From Odontocerum albicorne (lineage: Eukaryota > Arthropoda > Insecta > Trichoptera > Odontoceridae), in contig OX463863.1 in the NCBI GenBank assembly GCA_949825065.1, forward strand, positions 22,499,933 through 22,563,932: 64,000 bases of DNA, in the 5' to 3' direction. The notes under the pieces are model-generated. The model ran no database searches. It had not been told where the DNA came from and saw only the letters and a program-made list of their open reading frames with translations. Shown here piece after piece: positions 1 through 10,503 of the stretch; within the stretch, counting starts at the first letter, position 1; each line of letters opens with the position of its first letter. Position numbers and translations under genes: made by a program.

Positions 1-320
1 GTCACTAGAGGTGTTCATATATTGTAAACACAAGAGTAGAAACTATATAATGCGCTAATAAAAAGCATGTCTATACTCGTGACAAAATGTAAGTAAATAC
101 ATACAACGTATATCACATTACCTCAACACGACAACGAGGTTTAAAGACATTGTGTCCACCAAAAGGATATATAGGAAATCTACTTTATTTTAAAATCAGA
201 AATAATAAATTCTTTAAAGGATGAACACCTCTGTCTGTGTTCAAGTTCAGCACTTCCGTCGTATAATCCCAACTTTGCCAAATCTGGACGATGCCAAAGA
301 TCTCATTAATATTATTTTAC
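1..320. other. Non-coding, nothing recognised
   Basis: AT-rich sequence without a supported ORF or a repeat shared with the rest of the window. Confidence 0.5.
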
Positions 321-630
321 TTCCACCAGCATTTATTGTGTTCCTTGTCTTTAACTTCCACCAGCATTTATTGTGTTCGTAGTCTTTTAATTCCACCAGC
401 GTTTATTGTGTTCCTAGTCTTTTGATTCCACCAGCATTTATTGTGTTCCTTGTCTTTTACTTCCACCAGCATTTATTGTGTTCCTTGTCTTTTACTTCTA
501 CCTGCATTTATTGTGTTCCTAGTCTTTTAATTCCACCAGCATTTATTGTGTTCCTAGTATTTTAATTCCACCAGCATTTATTGTGTTCCTAGTATTTTAA
601 TTCCACCAGCATTTATTGTGTTCCTAGTCA
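321..630. repeat. 35-bp minisatellite, about 9 copies
   Basis: Head-to-tail array built on TTCCACCAGCATTTATTGTG followed by a more variable TTCCTAGTCTTTTAA part. Copies differ by single substitutions such as CCTTG/CCTAG and TCTT/TATT. The last copy is incomplete. No coding potential. Confidence 0.95.
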
Positions 631-1127
631 TAATATGATTCATTCAGAAATTTAATACTGTATAATTTTATAATAAATATTAAATGATTAGATCTGATAA
701 TAATTTTGTATTTTTTTCTGTCTACTGGTCGATTGCGACATCGCCCTTCAAAAAAAAGTTGTTCACTTACATAAAAAGGTAGGACAGCCCTTACAGCAAT
801 TTCTTTCAACAAACCAACATATTTTGGATATGTCAAGTTGTTTAATTCTATGACAGATTTTACAAAAAAGTAAAAATATTTATTCAAATACAAGTAAAAA
901 TCTCGGATCAATGATTGTAAACCAAGATGAAAAGAATTTGTTAAAGGATAAGAAAGGAAATGAAAGGGAAATAAGGATAAAAAGGTAATATAAGATTTTT
1001 TCAAATCTCTCTCTGTGAATGTGATTAAGGATGATGCAGATCTGATAACTCAGTGAAAGACAAATGTGGTGAAATTAGAGACGTGACAATGGCTGAAATT
1101 CATACGAATTGGATGGAAATACATTTC
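631..1127. other. Non-coding, no supported gene
   Basis: A 126-codon minus-strand frame (624-1004) is rich in Phe, Tyr and Leu, as expected from random AT-rich DNA, and matches no family I recognise. Not called as a gene. Confidence 0.5.
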
Positions 1128-1226
1128 ACAATAGCGTCAATGACTTCTACAATAGCGTCAATGACTTTTACAATAGTGTCAATGACTTTTACAATAGCGT
1201 CAATGACTTTTACAATAGTGTCGATG
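1128..1226. repeat. 21-bp minisatellite, about 4.5 copies
   Basis: Repeats of AATAGYGTCAATGACTTYTA plus one base. Because 21 is a multiple of three, the array yields a short open frame (1053-1241) that simply reiterates the repeat and is not a credible gene. Confidence 0.9.
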
Positions 1227-2152
1227 GCATTCTTTTCTTAGTATAGTGTAAAATCAGCTCATAATTTACCTGCGGGACATTTGAAAGTTAATGTGGGATG
1301 CGGGAGAAATCACTTTTGTGCAGGACAGTCCTGTCCCAAGCATTGCGGGACATCCGATGACTCTGGTTTAGTCACTGGAGTAGACACGTAACTTGTTCGT
1401 AATCGTACTTGTTAGCAGTACTACTTCACGTAAAGAGATAACAATACTCGCAAACTTCTAGCATGGGTAAGTATTGTCACCAGACAAACTCTTTTACACT
1501 AAACTGGGAACTTTTTTTTTTGAAGTGAAACTTGTATCTATGCGGTAGGGTAAATTGTCCTGAACGTCACGAAAAGTGAAACGCTTCCCCTTCTCCCTCT
1601 TTAATGGTAATATTTCAAATGATCTTTAATATTTATTGATATCAATATAAATAAATAAATAAATTTAATGAATAATAAATATTAATTTATAATTATTAAT
1701 AATATAAATAAATAATTTAATAATTTGGTAAATGAATGATAAATAAATTGATAAATTTATTTGTTCATTAAATATAAAATAAACATTATATTATAATAAT
1801 AAATAATATATTTAATTAACAATAATTAATAAATTATATTTAATAAATGTAATACAATTAATTTTAATTAATAATAATAATTTTATTAATAATATTAATA
1901 TTATTTATGTTAATAATATTAATTAATATTATTATTGATATTCATTATTATTAATAATAATTCATTAATTAATATTAATTTATTAATTATAATATTAATT
2001 AATAAAATAATATTATAATTATTAATTAATATTAATAAATTAATAATCGACAATTATTTTTCATTAATTTATAATTAATTATTAATTACTTCATTAAATT
2101 TATTTATATTAATTAATTAAAATAACCATTTCCTAATCCTAAAAAAAAAACG
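1227..2152. repeat. Unique sequence followed by AT-only low-complexity tract
   Basis: About 1227-1610 is unremarkable non-coding DNA. About 1610-2130 is almost pure A/T made of TTAAT, AATAAT and TATTAA words with many small self-complementary stretches. It offers many TTAA targets, and a TTAA-flanked MITE sits at its edge. Confidence 0.8.
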
Positions 2153-2400
2153 TTAACCCTTTCCGGTCCTATGTCGAATGTCATTCGACATCGACTTTAT
2201 TCCAGTGAGTCCTATGTCGAATGTCATTCGACATTTTTCAATTGTCATTCGACGCCATTCAATGTCATTCGACATGTCGAATGTCATTCGACGTTTTATT
2301 AAAAACAACCTGGATGTATTGTTTTACCCTGTAATTCTGTAAATCTTTTGTGGACCTGATGGAACATTTTTATTTTTTTTTGTGGACCGGAAAGGGTTAA
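2153..2400. mobile_element. TTAA-flanked MITE, family 1 (piggyBac-like)
   Basis: Perfect 13-bp terminal inverted repeats CCCTTTCCGGTCC and GGACCGGAAAGGG lie directly inside TTAA on both sides, leaving 240 bp between the TTAA copies. TTAA duplication and CCC-type termini are the signature of piggyBac-superfamily elements. There is no ORF, so the element is non-autonomous. The interior (2173-2293) has repeated near-palindromes of the form TGTCGAATGTCATTCGACA. Confidence 0.88.
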
Positions 2401-2448
2401 CAAATGCAAAAAAAAGCAATGCATAAAATCAACTTTTCCTAGAGCTTA

Positions 2449-2645
2449 GACGACCTCCGTGGCCTGGTGGTAAGACACTTGTCTGCCGATCCGGATGTTG
2501 TGGGTTCGATCCTCGCTAGAACCCAGATTTTTTTAAATAGGATTCCAGTCTGGTTAACGCTTAGGACCTATAAAAACAGCTTTTTGGTTGGTTGGAAGAG
2601 ATTGCCACATGGCAATAAACTCGCCAGGTTAAAAAAAAAGTTTCA
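2449..2645 (+). mobile_element. tRNA-derived SINE, head intact
   Basis: RNA polymerase III promoter boxes are visible: an A-box-like TGGCCTGGTGG at 2460-2470 and a B box GGGTTCGATCC at 2502-2512, spaced as in tRNA. The cloverleaf 3' half is lost, and about 130 bp of unrelated body follows, ending in an A-rich stretch near 2635. Two other heads with the same CCGTGGCCT start occur on the minus strand near 9.4 and 44.0 kb. Confidence 0.75.
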
Positions 2646-3317
2646 CTTCTACTGCGCGAGAGTCTCACGCATCTGTTTTTTTTCTTTTTTTTCGGATACC
2701 GTCGGGAAATCAATCTTAAAACCCAGAGTGGAAGTCTTTCGACAGTTTATTAAAATAAAATAATAAATACAATATATAATTTAATAGATTTATTACAATT
2801 CACATTTCAAATAACTTTTTCAAAGAAACTATTTACAATTTGAATAGAAAACTAAATATTACTTTTTTATTCGACTAATCACCACCTCACATGTTTCTAC
2901 CTCCCACACCGAGGTTCTCTTCAAGCGAACTGATCTCAATAATAATAAAAGGACAATATATATTGTATCGGACGTATGCGTCATCATAAAACATATAGTA
3001 TTAGGATTAGTTTCTTAATTGTTAAATATGTGTAGATTCTTGTATATGTAAAATTCTTGGTTTTTGTAAATAGAGGTGTGAGCGCTTGCGATGAGCGATT
3101 GACCATTCATAAGAAGGGTTCCTTTCAAAATAAATTACTTATTCTCAGTACACTCGACCTACTGTGTTTTACTTGAGACCTGCTACAACCTGCCATAAGA
3201 GGAATCTCTTCCCTCCGCTACCTTCTTTAAACGATCTACGCCTTTGAATTGACTTGAATTCTCCGAGCATTGCGCAGCAGCCATCCACCTATATTTACGT
3301 ACAGGTGCCGTACATAT
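2646..3317. other. Non-coding; LTR-like stretch possible
   Basis: No gene seen. From about 2940 the sequence has an AATAAA signal near 3130 and resembles a retrotransposon LTR end. No partner LTR, primer-binding site or gag-pol remnant is present, so this is only a suspicion. Confidence 0.3.
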
Positions 3318-3590
3318 ATATAGCGCCATTTAGAGAACAAACTCTCTTCAAAGGCATTGCAAATCGGTACTTGAATTCACTATTATGGACAGATTAAAAA
3401 TATTATAAAATAATTTACATATATAAGTTAAGTGTAAGGATAGGAAGGTAGTTGCTGTGGTCATGAAATAAGAAACTTTCTTGCATCTACATATGTTCAG
3501 AAAAAATATATTTAGTAAGAGACCACAGAGAACTTACCGAGGTAAGATGAACTACAAAGAAACCTTTGTAGTTCTTTCGATACTAGTTTA
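3318..3590. repeat. Dispersed repeat, copy 1 of 2
   Basis: About 270 bp matches 47651-47925 in the same orientation, sharing blocks such as AAAGAAACCTTTGTAG and ATATGTTCAG, with many small differences. No coding potential. Its class is unknown; it may be a retroelement LTR or UTR. Confidence 0.6.
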
Positions 3591-3775
3591 ATATTTCAAA
3601 AGGGATTTCTCTACTAACAAAGTAATATTCAGTTCTTCAAAGTTTAAACAATGATAAAGTATTTACAATTCTTTTGTTAACAAGTGCGTATTTTTTTAAA
3701 CTTTAAAATATTATAACAGCTTAGGTTACAATTATTGAGCAGATTTGCTTAGATTTATATATTTTACAATACTTA

Positions 3776-4762
3776 TCAGGTCTCTAAATATGAAACAGGA
3801 TTTTTTTTTATGGAAAATACACATTTATTGTATGAAAATGGTAAATAATATTTTATTCAAAATATTGCCCATCCCTAGCTACACATTTTTCCCGTCTCTG
3901 TCAATTTGTGGATGCCACGCCAAAAAAACTGTTGCTCTTTTGAGGCAAACCAATCATCGAGCCATTTTCGTAAGAAGTGAATCGCTGCTCAGCAAGTGCG
4001 TGTCCCATCGATGCAAATAATATCCATATCGATTTGGCCTTGCAGTCGATGTCGCTGATTTTCTTGGAGTTACCCATGATCTTTTACGCTTAGGATTCTC
4101 GAAATATATCCATTTTTCAACGCCAGTCACAATTCAATGGAGAAACGATTTTCTTTTGTACGTGGCGAGCAGCATTTCGCAAGTGGTTTTTCGGTTTTCC
4201 CGCTGTCTTTCATTCGGTTCATATGGAACCCATTTTTCCACCTTCTGGATCTTTCCCATGGCTTTCAAACGTATGGAGACGGCTTCTCATGTCACATTTA
4301 ATTGATCCGCGAGTTTTTGTTGCGTTTGAGTGTCATCCTCATCTGACAATGCTCGCAATTCAGCATCTTCAAACTTTCTCTGTGGTCTTCCACGTTTTTC
4401 GTATCTGACATCAAAATCGCCACTTTTGAATTTTTTAAACCACTCAAAAAGCACTGTGATTTACCAAGAGCATGCTCACCGTAAGCTTCGACAAGCATTC
4501 GATGCGATTCTGCAGCAGTTTTCTTCAAATGGTAACAGAAAATCAATGCTATCCGCGAATCGTAGTTTTCAGGCACAAAAACAGACATGTTCAACGCTAT
4601 GAAAACATATGTAGTTGTATTAAACTTGTATTGTTGCGAGTTAAAAGTCTTTGACAAATTGTAAACACAAGAAAACGGCGCCAATGACGCGGTTTGACAG
4701 TCACTACAATGACAACTAGAACCATCTATGAGCAAATTCCGGTTTCATATTTACAGACCTGG
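3776..4762 (-). pseudogene. Decayed mariner element with transposase remnant
   Basis: Terminal inverted repeats read TCAGGTCTCTAAATATGAAA at the left end and, on the minus strand, CCAGGTCTGTAAATATGAAA at the right end, each next to TA. On the minus strand about 4590-4400 encodes a mariner transposase N-terminal helix-turn-helix region (SVFVPENYDS, then a histidine-rich helix and EAYGEHALGKSQC), after which frames break. The element is 987 bp against about 1.3 kb for intact mariners, so internal sequence is lost. The plus-strand ORFs here are shadows. Confidence 0.8.
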
Positions 4763-5211
4763 TAAAAATATATTTTTGTGATAATAATATTTGTGAATGA
4801 AGATTGCCGTCAACAACATCCGAGCTCTGATAAATATAACAGATCTGGAAAACTGGTTGAGATCGGTACCTTTTTGATATCAAATAGTTTCCGCATTCCT
4901 GTTTTTTTACACAAATCGTCGAATGTCTTTTGGCAATCTCCAATCCCTCAATCCACATTATGGTCTGTAGGATATGAGGATCCGCCTCCAGCACCATATC
5001 TCGAAGGCATCCGTCATGTTTGTTCGTTTCTTTCTCACCTTCCACTCGTTTCCATTCCATACAGTGATGTAAGGGAATACTAGAGACTTGACCACATAGT
5101 CATTACTCCATATAAAAAGTAATCAGAACTTAAAATCTCGATACTTTTCCCTAGTAAAATTAATTTAATCATACGAGAATATCATCTATGAAAAGAAGAA
5201 ACGTAGACTTA
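4763..5211. other. Non-coding, nothing recognised
   Basis: Short overlapping frames on both strands match no family I recognise. No repeat relation to the rest of the window was seen. Confidence 0.4.
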
Positions 5212-5284
5212 ATATTCCTCGGTAGGTCTATGTGCAAATGGACACAATTTGTGTCCATTTGCACATTGGCCTACCGAGGAATAT
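5212..5284. repeat. Near-perfect 73-bp palindrome
   Basis: Arms of 36 bp (5212-5247 and 5249-5284) pair with about three mismatches around one central base. The outer block is ATATTCCTCGGTAGG and the inner block GTGCAAATGGACACAA. In RNA it would form a long hairpin with almost no loop. It directly precedes a transposase remnant and may be an element end or fold-back. Confidence 0.85.
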
Positions 5285-5289
5285 CTGAA

Positions 5290-5520
5290 AGTCAACCGGC
5301 TAAGTCTGGCATTGTCAGTCCAGACCCTCCCGCCAATGGATTTTTTTTATGGGACTCATCAATGATAAAGTTTATGGCATAAAATCGGCAACATATAGTG
5401 AATTGAGAGCAGCTATGGAAAGAGAATGCGCCCAAATACCAAAACAAATTATAAGTGATGTTTGCATTTCCACGTTATCAGCAGTGCATGGATCAGGACG
5501 GTCATCAATTTGAGCACTTG
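5290..5520 (+). pseudogene. Tc1/mariner-type transposase C-terminal fragment
   Basis: Translation in shifting frames gives FFLWG, then INDKVYGIKSATYSELRAA, then RYQQCMDQDGHQFEHLR before a stop. This is the usual C-terminal end of a mariner-like transposase family, starting at the third catalytic region. At least one frameshift separates the last two blocks. A related copy on the minus strand lies at about 11250-11450. It lies about 100 bp beyond the stop codon of zinc-finger gene 1, tail to tail with it. Confidence 0.65.
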
Positions 5521-5619
5521 CGATAACCAAAATGCGTTCTACATCTGTCTTCTTTAATTTGGAGTTTAGTCTTAGATATACCTTAATAAATCCTGGATTT
5601 ATAATAATTTAAAGTGATG

Positions 5620-6857
5620 TCATATTTTAAGGTGTTGTTTCCTTATATGAACTCGCAAATTGGATCCATGCGCAAAGGTTCTCCCACACTCTTTACAGCT
5701 ATACGGTCTAAGTCCGGTATGGACGACCATGTGTTTCTTTAAATAGCTCTTGACCGAAAAACTTTTCTCACAATCGGTGCAATGGAACGGCTTCAGTAGA
5801 CTGTGGGTCTTCTTGTGTCGTCTCAAACTCGTCGGCAGAGAGAAAGTCATCCCGCAAATCTCGCATCTATGAGGCTTTTCTCCAGTGTGCAGTTGCAAAT
5901 GCATCGCCAAATTGCCAGATTGCGAGAATAACCTGCCGCACTGTGTACAACTGAAAGGCTTCTCTCCACTATGTGTACGCATATGAAGATCCAAGTCCCT
6001 CTTTAAATAAAAGGCTTTTTCGCACTCTTTACACGGATGAGCTCTTTCGCCCGTATGTGTCATATTATGCCTTTTGAGCGAAGTGGAACAAATGAACTTT
6101 CTATCGCAACTCGGACACGAAAACGGTTTACGTCCACTGTGAATGATACCGTGATGTACTAAGTCACGCTTTGAACGAAATACTTGATTGCATTCTTTAC
6201 AGCGATGAATATTTTTGAGGGACCTTTCTTCGCTGTGAACCGACGAGTGACGTTTTAACATTTTCAAAGAATTAAACTGTTTATCGCATTCTGCGCAAGT
6301 GAATATTTTAAAGCCACTGTGAACCTTTTTGTGTTGCGCCAAATATCTTTTAGACGTGAAGTCTTTTCCACAATCCTCACAATGGTGATGTTTGCCTAAT
6401 GAATGCGCTTCTATATGATATGTAAGCAACGGTAGAGACGTAAATTTCTTATCGCATTGCGCACAAGAGAAAAATTTTTCACTGTGATTTTTCTTGCAAT
6501 GTCGCATCAAATCTGTATGTGATTTGAATTCCTTCCCACACACCTCACAGTCATAAGGACTTTGTTCTAAATTACCTAATTGTTCGCTAAAAGATGGCGA
6601 TAAAGTGAATTTCTCTTCAAACTGTTCTTCCGTGATATCAGCCATGGCGTAACTTAAATTATCCAGGTTAGCATTGTCTTCACTTACTTCCATGTTCCAT
6701 TCTCCTTTGCTTTCAGTCTGTGAACAGCTTGAAGACTCTCCACTAAGTATGATGGCCGCTGGATCTTTTATGACATCTTCAGAGAAATATGATACAGGCA
6801 CTTCGTACATTTCACTGGATTTCTCGATTTCATCACAATTCGATTGGTTCATAACAC
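5620..6857 (-). CDS. C2H2 zinc-finger protein, gene 1, last exon (11 fingers)
   Basis: Probable nuclear DNA-binding protein. Counting from the first in-exon Met (6852), residues 1-98 are acidic and Ser-rich, and residues 100-405 hold 11 C2H2 fingers (C-x2-C-x12-H-x3/4-H); finger 1 has H-x4-H and finger 11 ends H-x4-H. Several linkers keep the canonical TGEKP-type spacing. The exon probably begins at 6857: the minus strand reads TTGCAG at 6863-6858 and then GTGTTATG, a good splice acceptor in phase 1, so the Met is likely internal. Joining to the upstream exon at 8336 gives ...NSI-G-VMNQSN in frame. A mariner and a Penelope-like end lie in that intron. No individual orthologue is recognised; fast-evolving insect ZNF families are the nearest match. 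Confidence 0.9.
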
Positions 6858-7024
6858 CTGCAATTTATAAAAAGACAGCATTAATCATACAAAATATCAC
6901 GCCACATCCTTTATGAGATAGGCAGCGAGGAAAATCTCCATGCACATAGCTATCATCTTGTCCACATCCATTAATGCTCTCCAGTTTCCTTTGTACTTTG
7001 TTCTGTTACTGATATCAGTTTGTA

Positions 7025-7985
7025 CTAGGTGTATCCAGAAAGTAAGTGTACTGAGGCTCTCACGACCGGATGGATTTTATTTTCGACATGTTGGCTACAC
7101 TTCCGTGTAGCCTGACCCTTCCCCTCCGCAACGAGACCGGTTCGAGGTCAGTACGTTGAGAAGTGTCGAAGCGAACAACACGTTTCGTGAAAAATGTCAA
7201 TCCGATCTCCCGCCAAGTGCGAAATACGCGGCGTCATCTGTTATCTCGTTTGGAAGGGAAAACCTCCGGTTGACGTTTATAATGAGGTAAGAAGTGTATA
7301 TGGTGATAAAGCTATGAATTGTACGAGTGTGTACAAGTGGTGTCGCGAGTTTAAAAACGGTCACGTCACACCTCTTCACCCTCCGCCAAAAAGTTCAAAA
7401 CCACAATTTCAGCCAAGAAAATCATGGCATCCGTGTTTTGGGACTGTCAAGGCATAATTTTAATTGAATATATGCCTCAAGGGGAGACCATCAACTCTGC
7501 AAGATACTGTGAGACCCTAAAAAAATTGCGGAGGGCGATTCAGAACAAGAGGAGAGGCATGCTGACAAAGGGAGTCTGCCTGCTGCACGACAATGCCAGA
7601 CCACACACGGCCAACGCCATGAAGGAACTGCTTGCCTCATTTAAATGGGATGTCCTGAACCATCCCGCGCATTCCCCTGACCATAGCACCTTCAGATTGC
7701 TATCTCTTTACCTCCCTGAAGCTGCACATGGGTGGAAAAAGGTTTTCAACCGATGAGGAGGTAAAGGAGGAGGTGGAGAAGTGGACGGAGGGGTTGGCGG
7801 GAAACTACTTCGAGGGAGGCATCACAAAGTTGATACCTCGCTTCACCACCTGCATTGAGAGGAATGGCGACTATGTCGAAAAATAGCTTACATATGTACT
7901 ACGGTAACCACGTAATTTTTTTGTTTAAATAAAAAAAATTGTAACCTACAAAAATTCAGTACACTTACTTTCTGGATATGCCTCG
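7025..7985 (+). mobile_element. Internally deleted mariner, copy of the 16.7-kb family
   Basis: Ends match the near-complete copy at 16710-18041, with TA on both sides; the outermost left bases are mutated (CTAGGT for CGAGGC). The transposase frame starts at 7194 (MSIRSPAKCEIRG). It runs to about residue 58, then jumps to what is residue 180 in the other copy, so the middle including the first catalytic Asp is missing. Later HDNARPHT is kept, but a 1-nt deletion breaks the SPD-LAPSD region near 7683. The direct repeat TACTTTGTTCTGTTACTGAT lies on both sides (from 6994 and 7986), so the insertion may have hit a short tandem duplication. Confidence 0.88.
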
Positions 7986-8310
7986 TACTTTGTTCTGTTA
8001 CTGATATCAGTAGTAACGGAAATAAATTGGACAGATTAAAGGCCCTAGAAATTTAAGTCAGTGCATCGAGATGAACATCTGGCAAACACATATATCCCAA
8101 AAATCTCTCCGTTGCTGGCCGAGATTGTCTCATCCCTCCCTTCACCCGCAGTCCTCAACCCGAATGTTAACTGTTAGAATAAAACAGAATTCAGTCTTGT
8201 TTGTGCTCCCCTGATGATGAGGTTTGCACCTTGAAACCGGTAGGGTTATACCGTTGCAAAAAAGTGAAATAAACAGTGTTTGATAAAACAAATTACAACT
8301 ATATAAATTG
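7986..8310 (+). mobile_element. Penelope-like element 3' end with hammerhead-like motif
   Basis: Codons near 8008-8055 read ISSNGNKLDRLKALEI and then stop, the C-terminal end of a Penelope-like polyprotein (compare SRNGIKLDRLEALES in the minus-strand copy at 29.5 kb). The terminal-repeat-like tail follows and ends GATAAAACAAATTACA. It includes CTGATGA at 8211-8217 and GAAAC at 8233-8237, separated by 15 nt that can fold as a short stem (GAGGT with ACCTT), then CGGTA pairing with TACCG. Penelope-like elements are known to carry hammerhead ribozyme motifs in this position. Confidence 0.7.
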
Positions 8311-8335
8311 TTCTTAAAAAGAATTGGAATCTTAC

Positions 8336-8472
8336 CAATAGAGTTTTCTCCTTTATCTTTAGCGCAATCATCTTTCAATTCCTCAAACTCTTCGACTTTT
8401 GCGTTAAAAATGAAACCACTGTAAGAACTTACTTCATTTATTAATTTAATATCTGGACTCGGCGAAGAGATA
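8336..8472 (-). CDS. Zinc-finger gene 1, inferred upstream coding exon
   Basis: On the minus strand a 137-nt open stretch ends ATTG followed by a consensus donor GTAAG and is preceded by a pyrimidine-rich tract and two possible acceptor AGs. The upper AG (ending at 8479) would place an in-frame TAA at once, so the lower one, giving exon start 8472, is preferred. It encodes acidic sequence (PSPDIKLINEV..., VEEFEELKDD, ending KGENSI). It ends in phase 1, which matches the acceptor at 6857. No in-frame ATG, so another 5' exon must exist upstream and was not found. Confidence 0.5.
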
Positions 8473-8699
8473 CTTTACCTGGAAAAAACATTTTTTTTCT
8501 AGTGTTATAACATGTTAAACTCAATAGAAAAATATACATAATCATAATCATTCTTCATTAAGTTTGGGGGCGGATGCACCTTAACACAAAAACACATATT
8601 GCAGGTTTGACAAAAATTGATTATAAAAATAATTAATAAACTTCCTGGTCGGTTTCCCACGGCGGAGCTTTTCAGAGAGTATCGGGTCCTGGACATAGC

Positions 8700-9330
8700 C
8701 AATTTATGTTACATCTCTGGCACTACCATTGAGAGGAAGGGAAAATGCAGACTCAGCAGGGACACATGACACGCATGGCAGGCAACTAATGAAATGTTCA
8801 CCATCCCTAGAGTTAAAACATCTTTTGCCCAAAGGCAATATGCTTATTTGGCTCCCATTACATACAATGGCGTGCCGACTTCAATAAAGGTAAAGGTAGG
8901 AAAACCATTTAGACAGTGGATCGGAGCGTGGTTGTTATTGCGACAGGAGTTTGAGTACTCGGGCTTGCAAGAGGAATGAATGCTGAAAGTTGTGTGTATT
9001 TTTATATTGTAGAACGTGGATATCTGTTTTCTCTGCCTGCCCTCGATTTATCTTGAATGCGTGGAGAAATGTAACCCCAGGGCACACGTGCTCCGTTCGA
9101 TCCAGGTGTCGCGTTACCCAGCGTTTCCTTCACATCCGGTCTCTTCCCCTATTATGTAAGCCACATCCTCTTCGGATACGCATCCCCTGTAGAGGGGGAC
9201 GCGCAGGGTCTATTGTATTGTTCTTTTACATTATCGTTGCACCCTGATTCTTAGTGGATTGGAGTGTGGTTGCTATTGTGACAGGAGTTTGAGTACTTGG
9301 GCTTGCAAGAGGAATGACTTGTGAAAAAAG
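8700..9330 (+). pseudogene. LINE 3' fragments (CR1/Jockey-like C-terminus)
   Basis: 8794-8979 encodes FTIPRVKTSFAQRQYAYLAP, TYNGVPTSIK and GAWLLLRQEFEYSG, the extreme C-terminus of a non-LTR retrotransposon ORF. The same tail recurs on the minus strand at 24.8-25.1 kb and 43.6-43.9 kb. The last part is seen again at 9252-9318 (GGAGTGTGGTTGCTATTGTG), separated by about 270 bp of unrecognised sequence, so this is either two fragments or one with an insertion. Confidence 0.65.
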
Positions 9331-9404
9331 TTTGTTTGAGCCCTTGAGTGTGGTGTTTTTTGTTGTATTATATATATACTTTTTTTATGATTGTTACATT
9401 ATTA

Positions 9405-9500
9405 AAAAAAAAACTGGGTGTCAGCGGGATTTGAACCCGGAACCTCCGGGTTGGGAGACAGACGGATTACTAACTAGGCCACGGAAGTCATCATTAAGTG
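9405..9500 (-). mobile_element. tRNA-derived SINE head
   Basis: On the minus strand an A-box-like TGGCCTAGTTAGT (9481-9469) and a B box GGTTCAAATCC (9437-9427) are tRNA-spaced, with a TTCCGTGGCC leader as in the 2.45-kb SINE. It is not a functional tRNA: the cloverleaf does not close and no acceptor stem is seen. Confidence 0.65.
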
Positions 9501-9504
9501 ATAG

Positions 9505-10150
9505 AAGACAATTGTGAAGTTAAGGCTGATGTGTTAAATAAGTTGGAGAAGAGCGCGACGAGATGGTTTGGCCATGTGGAACGAATGAATGAAGAAAGAC
9601 TTATAAAATAGATATACAGTGCAAATGTGAGTGGAAGTCGTGCTAGAAAAAACCGGATAGTATCAAAATATGCTTAGATGATAGTCCACAATAGTATTTT
9701 AGTGTCAACTTTGATGTATGGGAGAGAACGGGGACATAGAAAATAATTGAGAGGAGCTGAATTGCTGTAGAAATACGTGCATTGAGAAGAAAACATGGAG
9801 CGACAATGTATGACAAAATGAAATAATAAGAGGCGAATGTGAACTTAAGGCTAATGTGTTGAGTAAGGTGGAGAAGGCGCGCTAAGATGGTTTGGGCATG
9901 TAGATTGAATGAATGAAGAAAGACTTATAAAATAGATATATAGAGCTAATGTGAGTGGATGGTGTATGAGGAAGACAAAGTAAAGTATGGTTAGATCAAG
10001 TGAATGATATTCTGAAAGGAAGAAACGTAGAAAGACAGGGAAAATGTAAAAGTTGTATTAGAAGGTGTATGGATGTAGAAAGTGTGGCGCTCTGTCCTCT
10101 CCGCCTACCCCGACAGATAAATGGCGTGATGATATAGATGTATACTGTGA
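9505..10150 (+). pseudogene. LINE family A 3' fragments, two overlapping pieces
   Basis: Two diverged pieces (9505-9660 and 9700-10150) each carry the C-terminal motif KLEKSATRWFGHVERMNEER or its equivalent, full of stops and frameshifts. The second piece runs into a 3' UTR with CTCTCCGCCTACCCCGACAG and a GCGTGATGATATAGATG end. A similar 3' end is found in the copies at 25.66 and 49.24 kb. The clade is uncertain (RTE/CR1-like endonuclease-RT group). Confidence 0.65.
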
Positions 10151-10216
10151 TAAAAAGAGGGTATTGTACGAATATCAACGTGAACAAAGAGATGAGGGTG
10201 GCTGTGTGCAGTTTGA

Positions 10217-10503
10217 TTCCAAGATTATGCAGTGAACAACAGACCCACTTGTCCCAAGATTATGCAGTGAACAAAAGACGCACTTGTCCCAAGATTATGC
10301 AGTGAACAACAGACCCACTTGTCCCAATATTATGCACTGAACAACAGACCCACTTGTCCCAAGATTATGCAGTGAACAACAGACCCACTTGTCCCAAGAT
10401 TATGCACTGAACAACAAACCCACTTGTCCCAAGATTATGCACTGAACAACAGACCCACTTGTCCCAAGATTATGCACTGAACAACAGACCCACTTGTCCC
10501 AAA
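10217..10503. repeat. 35-bp minisatellite, about 8 copies
   Basis: Tandem unit built on AGATTATGCAGTGAACAACA followed by GACCCACTTGTCCCA. Copies differ mainly at GCAGTG/GCACTG. It directly follows the LINE A fragments. Confidence 0.95.

Larger units (their letters stand above)
6858..8335 (-). other. Intron of zinc-finger gene 1
   Basis: Inferred intron with donor GTAAG at 8335-8331 and acceptor CAG at 6860-6858 on the minus strand. It contains a mariner (7025-7985) and a Penelope-like 3' end (7986-8310), both in antisense orientation to the gene. Rests on splice consensus and frame continuity only. Confidence 0.6.

Noticed and set aside
624..1004. 126-codon minus-strand ORF
   Set aside because: Composition of random AT-rich DNA and no known domain.
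1310..1385. Short palindrome AGGACAGTCCT with GCGGGACAT repeats as a hAT end
   Set aside because: No partner terminus and no duplication found.
2940..3200. Solo LTR
   Set aside because: AATAAA-containing, LTR-like composition, but no second LTR, target duplication or coding part was found.
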